A DNA stretch of 64,000 nucleotides from Ciona intestinalis. Lineage: Eukaryota > Chordata > Ascidiacea > Phlebobranchia > Cionidae. Shown in pieces: positions 21,001 to 31,085 of this stretch (its first letter is position 1; each line of letters starts with the position of its first letter). Made by a program: the position numbers and the translations under genes. A model generated the notes under the pieces. The model worked only from the letters and a program-made list of their open reading frames with translations, did not search any database and was not told the DNA's origin. The stretch lies in contig NW_004190433.2 of NCBI RefSeq assembly GCF_000224145.3, forward strand, positions 147,633 through 211,632, in the 5' to 3' direction.

Positions 21001-24000
21001 CGTTGTTAAATGTCTAAAACATGATCAGGATACTTAGATATTATGTGCTAAAGGTGCCCTATCTTACCCCACAGTGATATTCAAATGCAGAAGAAAATGC
21101 ATACAACTACTTTAATCTGTACCTGCTGGGTCTTCACGCCACTGTGAAAGATCCAGGTTAGGAATGTTTGCACAATCAACAAACTGAGATGTATCACGAA
21201 GCATGAACAAGTCGGGTTGGACTCGCGTTAAACCAGAGTTATCACACAACACACGGGCGAAGGATAATCTGTTTAACGCTGTGACCTGAAATGTGAAATT
21301 GTTATTGTAGGAGATGTCTAAAACCACTAAGTTACAGAACAAACAGAATCGCCCACAAAGCTGTATACGTGGCACCGGAGTTTACTAAAGATATATGCGA
21401 GCACGAGGTGTATGAAACGGAACATCCGTGTTATACCGACTGTCATTTTCCCGGCTAAATAAATTTCATTCATTTATTTATAAATAGGGAACTAAAACCT
21501 TACATACGCGATAATACATACATATCAGTAATAACATGTTTATATTGACTCGTACACACACAGTGTGTTGGTTAAAATCACACCAACTAACCTGATTCGG
21601 TGTGAAAACATTTGGATTCTCGTAGTAAAATCTGTCTCCGTTTCGAAGGAATTTAAACTGACGAGCAAGCAGGCAAGTGAAGACTGGTCCACCACGCGAA
21701 CCGTCCATTAAATCTTCGGAAAGACCAGCTAACCATAAATCTATGTTTCTAGGAACGATACAAATATATACATAATTTCGAAAACTAGGGTTTTCGAAAC
21801 AGAAAATGTTTATACATGTATTAATGTAGGGTAAGATATGGTTGTATAATTCTGTAAATATTCATTTGTTTGCAACCAAATGTGTGATAAAATAGAATGA
21901 AAACATGTCCCATCTTACCCTTCTCCTACCTAAGTGGAGCGGGGGAAGAAGGGACACCTTCATCACATATAACATTCAAATATCCGGATCGTATTTTAAA
22001 CAATTAACATCGGTTTATGGAAATTGTGAAGATACGGCCTTATAATTTTATGAATGTTCTTTGTTTACTACAAAATTGGACGAGAAAATAGAATTTAAAG
22101 GTGTCCCATCTTTCCCCACCTCAGTATATACCTTGTATTTAGTTAACAACGATTACATACCCTGGATGGCCGTATAGAGCTTCTAGTTTATCACGAATTG
22201 CTTTGTTTTTTATTTCACCAGCCAAGTCACTGAAGTTGTTCGCCCTTGCTAAACCACACTCCTCACGCCAATCATTGTATAATGGTAACGCGTGGTCACG
22301 ACCCCTCTGTAGATTCAGTGAGGCAAGATCCAATGCCACCTATAAGTATTATAGTGGTAAATACATAGTAGGTTGGGGTAAAATGATCCGTTTTTCATTA
22401 TCCCATTTGGTATAGTAAACAAAGCATAGTTATTACGACTCTAAAATGGCGTTGTTAGTTGTTCAATTGGGAAATATGGGACATTCTTTGCTGATGACAT
22501 TCATTTTACCCCGCAGTACTATATTCAAATGGGTTTATTTTTGTAGACTATTGCAAGGGGGTTTACGCAGCGTAAAGCTAAAAGATTTGGAATATAGACT
22601 TAATTGGTATATTAATGATAATGGATGTCTTTATTATGCATGTACACAGGTTTGGCAACTACAGTAAAACACCTGCTATTATAATGTGTTCAAATCATTT
22701 AAAATGACCCATAAACGCCAAGACAACATTAACGTATTATAAAAAACCACTAAACATAGGGAATAAATGGTTATCACGGACTTAAAGGATTTTTGCAACG
22801 CTTTGTAATGATATCTGGATAATACGTCACTGGCCATCATATCATTAAATCTAAATTGACATATCTTGCCTGGTTTTGTAAAGCAAAGAGTTTATCCCTA
22901 AGCTCTTCGTGCATCATTTCGTCAGCTTTGATAAGTTTGGCCGGTCGGCCGATCAAACCTAGCAATTACAAGGGATTAATTAGTGTCATGAGGCAGCATG
23001 TGTTCTGTTTCATATGGGTCGCATTTCGCCATTACGTAGGTTGTTATTTTGAAAGACCAAACATCAAAGTAATGGGACTTTACGTGTAACTGTGAATTGG
23101 TAATAACAATTTACGCCAGCGAAGGTAACTTTAGACTTTCAAATGATGTATTGTGTCCAATGTTTGTTTACAGCCGCGATATTTGATCTCTAGCATAATG
23201 GAATTGTAATTCAAATGATCATGTGATCGTGATGTATATTACGTCATTTATTCGATAATGAATAGAAGAATACTTAACGGCAGTTGCTCCAACCCAGTAG
23301 TCACAATGGATTGTCTAAACTGTCAGCCGTTTAGAAACATAGAACTCGTAAGCGCGCACGGGGTGTATAAAACAGAACATTCGTGTTATATAGTAGGATG
23401 GGGGGAGATGGGACACGTTTTCATTCTATTTTCTTGTCCCATTTAGTAGTAAACAAAGATCAGTTAACGAATTATAAAACCGTATCCTCACGATTTGCAT
23501 AGACCGTTGTTAATTTGATTAAAGCACGATCAAGATAATGAAGGTTTCCCATCTTTCCCCACCCTACCATAACAACCGTTTTTCCGCCCACACCAGAATA
23601 AAGCAATAAGTCATATTCATTCCACAACACATACGAACCTCTCAATATAGGATCCATTCCCCCCTCCCTTATCATTCGCCATGGGGAGAAAAAAGCTTCA
23701 TGCAAAAGAATGGTCGGGAACTGCGGATGATTGTTAAAGTTTTCGTCCAGTCTCCTGAACTGGGGCGAGATAGTCGCATGGCCGAAACGAAACGCAGCGG
23801 TGGCGAAAACGTTTGAAACTGTTGGGTTTTCATTCTCTCTATAACCCGTATAGTTTCCCATCATGCGCAAACCAGCTGGGCCGATTATCTTTGGAACGTA
23901 TTCCCTAAATATTAGGAAAAGATTATGAACGAAAATAATAAGATATAGTTCGGTGGGGTAAGATGGTTAATGCTAGCACATAATAAACCGTATGTGTAAC

Positions 24001-27000
24001 AATTAACAAAAAGCTGCTAGAGTCGTGAGGATATGGGTATATAACTTTTAAATATTCTTCGTAAATTGGTAAATGTTATAGCCAAATAGAAAAATAAAAC
24101 AGAACGAAAAGTTGAACCATCTTACCCCAACCCTGCGTAATTTGCAAAGAATTTTTTTAAATTACTGTATGACATGGTTTCCTAAAAAAAGCAATTAGCT
24201 GTATATTTTTCCTATATTTGTTATAAAAAAATATGTTTTAGCATGTAAGCTTTTTTCATAGTTAACTAAATGTATAGTAGGGTATTGAAAATGGGACACC
24301 TCTGCATTCTATTTTCTTGTCCAATTTAGTATAGTGAACAAAGAACATTCAAAGAAATATATAAAACCGTATCCTTACGACTTCCATAGATTGTTATTAA
24401 TTATTTAAAACACGACATTTGAATATAATGTTTTAAAGGTATCCCGTCTTACCCCACCCTACTATATGTTCCCAATCGTAAAAAAAATATGTTTTAATAT
24501 GCGGGCATTTGTCAAAATCAACCAAATGTATAAAAAAAAAGAATATTTACTTCCAATGCACGATCTGGTGATAAGCTCCAACTATCTTCCTTGCTTCCTG
24601 GTAAATAATTTCACCCGACCAGTGTGGGTTCATGGACTTTAACATACGAGCAATCCTGTTGTGTTCTCGCACCCATATTGTGTGTATTGCACTTAATGTT
24701 AAATGCTCGCTTACTCTGTAAAGAAATAATAAAATATAGATCTAAAATTTAAGTAATTTGTAAAAATAAAAAAAAAAGTTGTAAACTGCCAAAATCGGTT
24801 TGCATTTGGCTTTAAACCATTTTTTAACTCTAAATTTTCTTTTTTTAACTTAATTTTTATAAGTCTATGCTATATGTATGAACCCCAAAAACGCGTTTAA
24901 CACCATATTTTGATCACCGCTTTACTTAGATATAAAGTAATGACGTGTATATAAATTTATAAATATTGTATAGTAGGGTGGAGAAAGACGGGACACCTTT
25001 TAGCACACAATACCACAGTATCGTGATCGTGTTTTAAACCAACAACGGTCAATGGGAGTCGTAAGGATATACCATTTCATAATTCTTTGATTGTTCTTTG
25101 TCTACTACCCAATGTGACGAGAAAATAGAATGAAAAGGTGTCCCATCTTCCCCAACCCCAACAATATAAAAATGTAAATTGTGGAAAAGGTTCCAATTAC
25201 CTTCCATCTCCTGCATGGAAACAAGGAATGTTTACGCCGCTCGCATCGAAAGGATCTTGTACACACGGGTTGTTCGGATCGAATGGCAAATAATCCCAAT
25301 TGCCTAGGAATACGGAGCGTTGTAGAAAAGTAACAATATCTACGCCATGGTAATGGCATCAAAACATAACAAACAAGTACAATACTAGTAATCACGAGAC
25401 AGCTTCACGTGTCGAAGCACTTTTGTTCTTTTGTTTGTAAGCTTCACACCCTTACAGTAACCATACATCGTTAGCTGTCACGAGGTGTATGAAACAAAAC
25501 ACCCGTGTTATAACAATAAAGTAAATTACATTCATTTATTCCTTTATATTGAGACAATAATAACTGTGTAGTGGGAATTTCTGATTCTACGAATAGAACC
25601 ACAAACACGCAAGAACAAAGCGAACAATCGCTAAGCCAGCAAGTTGCGATGGCTGAGCGTAACAACAACAACAACACACACACATATATATATATATATG
25701 TATGACTTCCTGTGTATAAGACCGAATTTCCAAATACCAGAGCTTTTAAACAAAAGGAGGTCATATTGTTCATATAACAAAGCAAATGAGTTATAGCAAA
25801 GCAAGTAAACAAAATATATTATGACACCAGCTTAAATTGGGCCATGATTTTTAAGCTACCCGTAAAACTATGCTGGTGTCAGAAACTAAGAAATTTTAAG
25901 CACACATAAAATGATTAATTTTATATGTGCTTAAAATATTATGTGATATAGTAGGGTGGGGGAAGATGGGACACCTTTAGCACATAATATCCAAATATCC
26001 TAATCTTGTTTTAAACAATTAACAGCGGTCTATGGGACGAGAAAAACTACCAAATGAGACGAGAAAAAAAATGAAAAGGTGTCCCATCTCCCCCACCCTA
26101 CTATATTTAAGTTCAAATAAAATCTTACCGTCTTTAAACATGGTATTTACTTTCATCAGACCATCATCGTTGGTCAAATTACGTAAAATTCGATTCAGTG
26201 AATCAGTACTTCCGTATACCTTTAAAAAAAATTGGGTCTTTTTTAAAAACACAACTATAACAGAACATTTCGTTTTTTTTCCTTTTTAAGTTGTGTAAAA
26301 GCTCTTTAGTATTTGGGCAAATATGTTTTCCGAATAGTATTTTTCGTCAAACACTGACACTGCTAAAGTTTTGACTCATTTTGCCTAAGTTTACACAATA
26401 TTTTTTAAGAGAAGTATATAGGTACGGTTTAATTATATGATAAAAAAGAGATAATAGTGACGCGACCATTATTTTAAGCAAGTGTGACTTTTAGCAACAC
26501 TTACCCAGCAATTGCTTTAATCAAGTGAGCCCTTATGGGTTGTCTGAATTGTTAGCCATACATTACAGAATCGAGCAAATCAATCACAAGGTTACATATA
26601 TAGCAACTCGTAAGCGGGCATGAAGTATATAAAACAGAACACCCATGTTATAATAATATACATTGCTCCGCCACTGGAGAATAGACCAGTCACATAACAC
26701 ATTACAAACCGTGCTTGCGTCGACAAATGACGTCACGGCGTTGATTTGCTCACGTGGTCTGATGGAATGAAATAGTGATGACGTGTCACCTGTCCCACAC
26801 ACAGCTGCTGAACGGAAAAATGGAAGACAAGATGCTGTTGTGATGCGAGGGTCGTCAGAAGGTACCTGTGAGGTCGTGTAAAGAGATATGTTTTTATTGA
26901 TAACTAAAAACAGTAAATACGGTTTGTTAAGCAGAAACGAGTTTTGGTCGTTTTGTAAAGTTTTTGGGAAGTGTGGTTTTCTCTAATAAATTATTTCTAT

Positions 27001-29953
27001 TAGCATACAATATACAGTTTACGCCTTTACGGTATAACAGATGAACTATATGGCTTGAAATCTAGATCGATTGACGCGCCCGCGGTGTAGGAGTTTATCT
27101 ATTATGGAGATTTATATACATCGTATTACAATTTTACTCATAAATAAATAACCGCAAATCACATGGAAAAAAACTCAAAATATTTTTCAATCTACAACCA
27201 AAAAACTCGCATGGGTACAGCCTTGTGCATTTGAAAATACGGTATATAAAATATTATTATTCCAGTTTTAAACCAAACCTGCATTGGATAACACGGTGAC
27301 TCGTTTTTACACGTCTTCTTGCAATCAGTTAATCCTTGAAAGGTGGAGGTACTTAAACTTTGCGGAGTGAAATCTAAATCATGGTCAATGTATTGTCCCC
27401 ACACTACCAGCATATGGGAATACAAAGGATCGCCTAAAACAATTTAAAATTAGATAAAAAAGCCGGTTAGTAATAAATACCAAATTTTAGGTAACACATT
27501 TTGATGAATTTTTCGGGGCATTATTTTAAAATTAAAAAAATGTAACAAATTTTGGTGAATTTTCTCTTAAAGGTAAGCTTAAGATTGTGTTAAATATATC
27601 AGTATTTGACAAAGCTTAGATTTGAACAATTTTTTTCCTAAATTGAACAAAATTGAACCATGGCCTATACTAGAGATATTTCTCGTACGCCGTGATTGAA
27701 CGTAGCAAATAAATGAATGGTTATAACTTGTTTATCTTCGGGCAACAACAGTCAATATAACACGGCAGTTTTGTTCCATACGCCTCATGTCCGCTTACGA
27801 TTTACCATGTATGTAACTTTGTGGGTAAAATACCTGTAACTCTTGTATTCGAAGTTCTCATTATATCGTTTGAAACTTTTCGGACAACAGGTAATTGGTA
27901 TCCATTATACGAACGTTGACTATTCCAACCTATCGGAGTGCTGAATTCATTTTCGTATTGTGCAGGGCGCCATCTAACGAACGGATTATTCGAAGCACCC
28001 CAGTATCGATTAACTTTGTTGTTGCATTCACCGGTGTGGGTTCTGACCAAGTAAAAAAATATGATATGTTTGCAAAGTATTATTTTTGTTAACCCTATGT
28101 TTTTCATAAAGTGTGCCGCCATTTATATGATAAACCTATATATCTCTATTGGCAAAGTTGTTTTTCAAGCTGACATTTCGGCTAACTATACAATCACCAA
28201 CATTAGGATTACGTTCTATTCATCTAGGCTTCGTCAGTGACTGTATGACGTCAAAACATCGATAAGCAAAATAAATTTGCCAAAAGAAAAGTATTAGACT
28301 TTCTTATTTTATTACCACAATTGTGAAAGGGACACGGGGCCATTAAAGAAATGTTCAATAAATCATTGCTTTACGTGCTTGTACTTCTGCACAGCGTTGT
28401 CACATTTACAGGTTATTACATATAGTAGGTTGGGGAAGATGGGACATCTAGTCATCCTATTTTCTCGTCCCATTTGGTAGAAAACAAAGAATATTCAAAG
28501 GGATTCTACGACTCCCATAGACCGTTATTATTTGTTTAAAACACGATCAGGATATTTGGATATTATGTGTTAAAGGTGTTCCATCTTACCCCATATTACC
28601 ATAGAACCATATTTTACCTGTACATATTGTCGATACAAGTATCCGGACATGTTGGGCTCACACCATTTGCACGACAACCAGAAAACTTGGCCAACTCTGC
28701 GATCGTTGCGCTTGACAGCACATCAGTGACGTTTACCCGGCGTTTAAACCTACGATAACCGGACATTAAAACTTCTTAGTGAGATCTATCCTATATGATC
28801 GAGCATTTAAACCAGAGTTGGCCCGTTGCCAATTTGCAAGTTACAAAAAATAAACAAAATGGGTTCGAGACTCGTCGCTGCTACTATGAGCATTTATGAA
28901 TTGTCTAAACAAAGTGTCAGCCATTAAAAATAAAATGAAAAAAATAATAATAACTAACAAAGTTACAGGAGTAGTAACTCGTACACGGGCACTTGGCGGG
29001 TGTATGCGAAAGTTTAGATATATCATCGTCCATACCTTGAAAGTCGGTTCGACACCTTGTCATGTACAATATCAAACGCACAATGATAAATATCCCCAGC
29101 TTTCGCCATATCGCTCGATTCTTCGCTGGGCGGTCGTTTAAAATACTGGAACAAAGTCATTGGATTCCTCCACACTTTCTAAAAATAACAAAAAAACGTT
29201 TGATTAGGGTTTCGGTAACGGATTTGATTGGTACTATATATAAAAAGGTGAAGAAAAGTTGTTACAGTTTAACGGTATGTAAGAAATTTTAGACATTTTG
29301 GACAGGTTACATTGAATATTTGAATTTCATATTGGAATAAAATAGATAGGCATCCAAGCCGCACTCAAACGCTTGTAATGTCCACTAACTGGGTTGCGCT
29401 CGTAGGTTTTGGAAATTACAAAAATGTTTTTACCTCATCGCTCCAACTTTTATCTGTTCTGAAAATCGCTCTTCGAACTTGTTGGAAAGCTTCACGAAGA
29501 GCTTCTCGGGCGAATTCGTCACCTTCGTAACCTTTGTTGAAAATACATAATTTTTTATTAGTATCGAGTAGTGACAGTGGGGTGGGGAAGATGGGACACC
29601 TTTTACTCTCTTTTCTCGTCCCATTTGGTAGTAAACAAAGAGCATCCAAAGAATTATAAAAACTGTATCCTCACGACTCCCTTGGACCCCTACTATATCT
29701 ACATGTAGTGCTTTTATTATACGGCTGATTGACCGTCAATTTAACTTAATGTTGACCGTCAATTTAACTATAAAAAATTTTACTTTTCGTTTTTTTTATA
29801 AATTTTAATTTTTGCGTAACTTTGTTGTTGTAACTAAACGGGCAAAATAGCTTGATGTTACGGTTAAAACTTACCTGTCTCGTCGAAAACATACTGCTCG
29901 TCGGCAAAGACCAATTTGCAAAAAAACACAACCGCTATGCACTTTGTCCACAT
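18100..29953 (-). CDS. TPO: Thyroid-peroxidase-like haem peroxidase, 19 exons, 909 aa, complete
   Basis: Exons, 5' to 3': 29953-29875, 29531-29434, 29178-29036, 28749-28618, 28042-27834, 27433-27279, 26865-26710, 26219-26129, 25303-25201, 24715-24551, 23904-23639, 22958-22870, 22339-22161, 21748-21592, 21285-21123, 20511-20356, 20005-19845, 19536-19424, 18214-18100. Lengths sum to 2730 nt. Signal peptide ([14 protein letters not shown]), then the animal haem-peroxidase domain: QYIDHD supplies Asp237 (haem ester), distal His238 and Asp239 (Ca site); [11 protein letters not shown] completes the Ca loop; GDGRVSEH gives catalytic Arg389 and ester Glu392; FRFGHA gives proximal His486. A sushi domain (about 729-780), a calcium-type EGF domain (DINEC, 781-834), a transmembrane helix (about 846-867) and a 38-residue tail with AYDNPS follow. 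This order is that of vertebrate TPO, which iodinates and couples thyroglobulin tyrosines; an endostyle role is expected from known ascidian biology. The intron after exon 12 uses a GC donor. Poly(A) signal on the minus strand at 17954-17959. Confidence 0.95.
18281..18469 (+). mobile_element. Short inverted-repeat element, subfamily A
   Basis: Forward copy in the last TPO intron, about 65 bases from the final exon's acceptor; termini match with few changes. Confidence 0.9.
18481..18738 (-). mobile_element. Short inverted-repeat element B, rearranged
   Basis: Reverse B copy that stops near GATTAGGAAATATT and continues as the opposite arm (GATACGG-like to GACGAGAAAAAGAAT), which gives an over-long composite. 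Confidence 0.65.
19708..19808 (+). mobile_element. Short inverted-repeat element B, internally deleted (about 100 bp)
   Basis: Left terminus and ATCGTGTTTTGAA join directly to the right arm AACATGTCCCATCTCACCCC; the middle is gone. It lies in the TPO intron next to the EGF exon. Confidence 0.8.
20666..20845 (+). mobile_element. Short inverted-repeat element, subfamily B
   Basis: Forward copy, diverged, with TGTGGGGTAAAATGG and CACCTTACCCCAAAC ends. Confidence 0.75.
20908..21072 (-). mobile_element. Short inverted-repeat element, subfamily A
   Basis: Reverse copy with an A-type left end and a B-like right end (CTATCTTACCCCACAG), a possible subfamily intermediate. Confidence 0.8.
21392..21480 (+). 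mobile_element. SINE 3' part
   Basis: GCACGAGGTGTATGAAACGG, CGACTGTCATTTTCCCGG and a TTTCATTCATTTATT tail in a TPO intron. Confidence 0.75.
21825..21929 (+). mobile_element. Short inverted-repeat element B, internally deleted
   Basis: Only about 105 bases; GTAGGGTAAGATATGG joins directly to the TATAATTCTG segment and right arm. Confidence 0.75.
21934..22123 (+). mobile_element. Short inverted-repeat element, subfamily A
   Basis: Forward copy abutting the preceding B copy, about 38 bases from a TPO exon donor (22161). Confidence 0.85.
22368..22519 (-). mobile_element. Short inverted-repeat element B, shortened
   Basis: Reverse copy, internally shortened, about 30 bases upstream of the acceptor of TPO exon 22339-22161. 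Confidence 0.75.
23275..23622 (+). mobile_element. SINE split by a short inverted-repeat element
   Basis: Body at 23275-23392 (TTGCTCCAACCCAGTAGTCA) and tail at 23569-23622, separated by the element at 23393-23568. The tail ends about 17 bases from a TPO splice donor (23639). Confidence 0.78.
23393..23568 (-). mobile_element. Short inverted-repeat element A inserted in a SINE
   Basis: Reverse copy splitting the SINE at 23275-23622 between GTGTTATA and TAACAACCG, consistent with a TA target duplication. Confidence 0.85.
23948..24136 (+). mobile_element. Short inverted-repeat element, subfamily B
   Basis: Forward copy about 44 bases upstream of the TPO exon 23904-23639 acceptor. Confidence 0.75.
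24276..24462 (-). mobile_element. Short inverted-repeat element, subfamily A
   Basis: Reverse copy with eroded left end (GTAGGGTATTGAAAATGGG) and good right end. Confidence 0.85.
24973..25162 (+). mobile_element. Short inverted-repeat element, subfamily A
   Basis: Forward copy about 39 bases from the donor of TPO exon 25303-25201. Confidence 0.88.
25455..25545 (+). mobile_element. SINE 3' part
   Basis: CACGAGGTGTATGAAACAAA, ACACCCGTGTTATAAC and TACATTCATTTATTC tail; the CGACTGTCG segment is deleted. Confidence 0.7.
25951..26101 (+). mobile_element. Short inverted-repeat element A, internally deleted
   Basis: Forward copy with perfect-looking termini but lacking about 40 bases between GGTCTATGGGA and ACTACCAAATGAGACG; about 28 bases from a TPO donor. 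Confidence 0.88.
26485..26665 (+). mobile_element. SINE, degraded
   Basis: AGCAATTGCTTTAATCAAG to AACTCGTAAGCGGGCATGA and ACACCCATGTTATAA; about 45 bases from the donor of TPO exon 26865-26710. Confidence 0.65.
27713..27828 (-). mobile_element. SINE 3' part abutting a TPO donor
   Basis: Minus-oriented AATGAATGG tail, AACAACAGTCAATATAACAC, then GATTTACCATGTATGTAACT. It ends within about 6 bases of the donor at 27834. Confidence 0.75.
28160..28245 (-). mobile_element. Possible Penelope-like retroelement end
   Basis: On the minus strand ACTGACGAAGCCTAGATGAA and, about 50 bases on, TTAGCCGAAATGTCAGC. The pairing of CTGAYGAAG with CGAAAYGTC is reminiscent of Penelope-like element termini. No open frame nearby; identification tentative. 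Confidence 0.35.
28435..28600 (-). mobile_element. Short inverted-repeat element, subfamily A
   Basis: Reverse copy whose right end (TTACCCCATATTACC) lies 18 bases from the donor of TPO exon 28749-28618. Confidence 0.85.
28858..29012 (+). mobile_element. SINE, degraded
   Basis: GGGTTCGAGACTCGTCGCTG (B-box-like) and AGTAACTCGTACACGGGCAC, next to TPO exon 29178-29036. Confidence 0.65.
29577..29693 (-). mobile_element. Short inverted-repeat element A, deleted copy
   Basis: Left two-thirds of a reverse copy joined to a bare CCCCTACTATAT end; about 45 bases upstream of the TPO exon 29531-29434 acceptor. Confidence 0.8.
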
Positions 29954-30717
29954 TCTAATTTGTCTCGTTTTATTTTGTGAACAGCTCTAAAAATAAAATT
30001 ATCAACATGCTTGGAAAAAATATTTCTTTAAAATTATTCAAAACTAACAGTATTTCACTCTCAGAAGTCGGTAAAACATAACGAAAGTTCGTTGACAAAA
30101 CACAATGCCACTGGTACTTTGATTCAAGAAGTAGCCGACAAAGTGTTATTTGTTTGTTTTGCGCGTTTCATTTATGATACAATAACACTTTCCTTATCGC
30201 CAGGCTTGACCATTCACGTATGGCAAAACCTTTCGTAAAATTAAGTACAGTAATTCGTCAATGACAAAAACTGTTTTGTCGAATCGGCGGAGCCCATGTT
30301 TTTTATTCAATTGGCGCGCACTCTTTACTACCACTAAATAAAATTGATTTTCCTATGTAATTTTCCTTTGTCGGGGCGTTTAACCGGCTCATCTCTAAAG
30401 CTGTCGCTCTGCACTTCTTTTAACTTTATATCCAGAAATCTTTGCAAAGATTGAAAAAATTACGGGTTGATTCTGGTCTTGTAGTCGACATGCCTTTTTC
30501 TATATTAACCTTCTATTTCAATCTCGTCTCTCTTTCGCCGTGATTTTACTAAAATGAATTCAAATAAAGCCAAGATCGTGTGGGAACTTTTATTGTTAGG
30601 TATTGTACACGACAAAGTACAATAGAAACGCTTTTGTTCTTTGTAATTAAATACATTTAAATGACCGCATCAACCAACAAAAAGCCTTACCGACAACATG
30701 TTATATAGTAGGGTGGG

Positions 30718-30892
30718 GAAGATGGGACACCTTTCATTCTATTTTTTGTCCCCTTTGGTAGTTAACAAAACACTCTCAAATATTTATAAACCGTATCCTC
30801 ACGACTTTCATGGACCGTTGATATTTGTTTAAAATACGATCAGGATATTTGGATATTATGTGCTAAAGGTGTCCCGTCTTCCCCCACCCTAC
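30718..30892 (-). mobile_element. Short inverted-repeat element, subfamily A
   Basis: Reverse copy in the TPO upstream region with complete TIRs and TATA flanks on both sides. Confidence 0.92.
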
Positions 30893-30959
30893 TATATAAC
30901 TGTGCCATCACTTTCCTAATCACTAATTGGTTGATAGATATTTAAAGAAAAACAACAAT

Positions 30960-31080
30960 CGTACAAAGTTCCAAACGTGGTAATTAGTAAGCGGACACGA
31001 GGGTATTAAATAAGGCACACACGGTATAACGACTGTCGTTGCTTGTCCCGCAAGAATAAAAAAGTCATTCTTTCATTTTT
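30960..31080 (+). mobile_element. SINE 3' part adjoining the EEF2KMT stop codon
   Basis: TAAGCGGACACGAGGG, TATAACGACTGTCGTTGC and a TCATTCTTTCATTTTTT tail that runs up to the stop codon on the opposite strand. Confidence 0.78.
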
Positions 31081-31085
31081 TTATT
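31080..31085 (-). terminator. EEF2KMT poly(A) signal overlapping the stop codon
   Basis: AATAAA on the minus strand; the stop TAA (31083-31081) is contained in it. It implies a 3' UTR of only about 20-40 bases. Confidence 0.55.

Larger units (their letters stand above)
29954..31080. other. TPO 5' region and EEF2KMT 3' flank
   Basis: A minus-strand acceptor-like TTTTATTTTTAG just upstream of the TPO ATG (near 29984-29995) suggests a non-coding first exon further upstream. The rest is AT-rich with an inverted-repeat element at 30718-30892 and a SINE 3' half at 30960-31080. TPO regulatory DNA presumably lies in 29990-30700. Confidence 0.55.
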
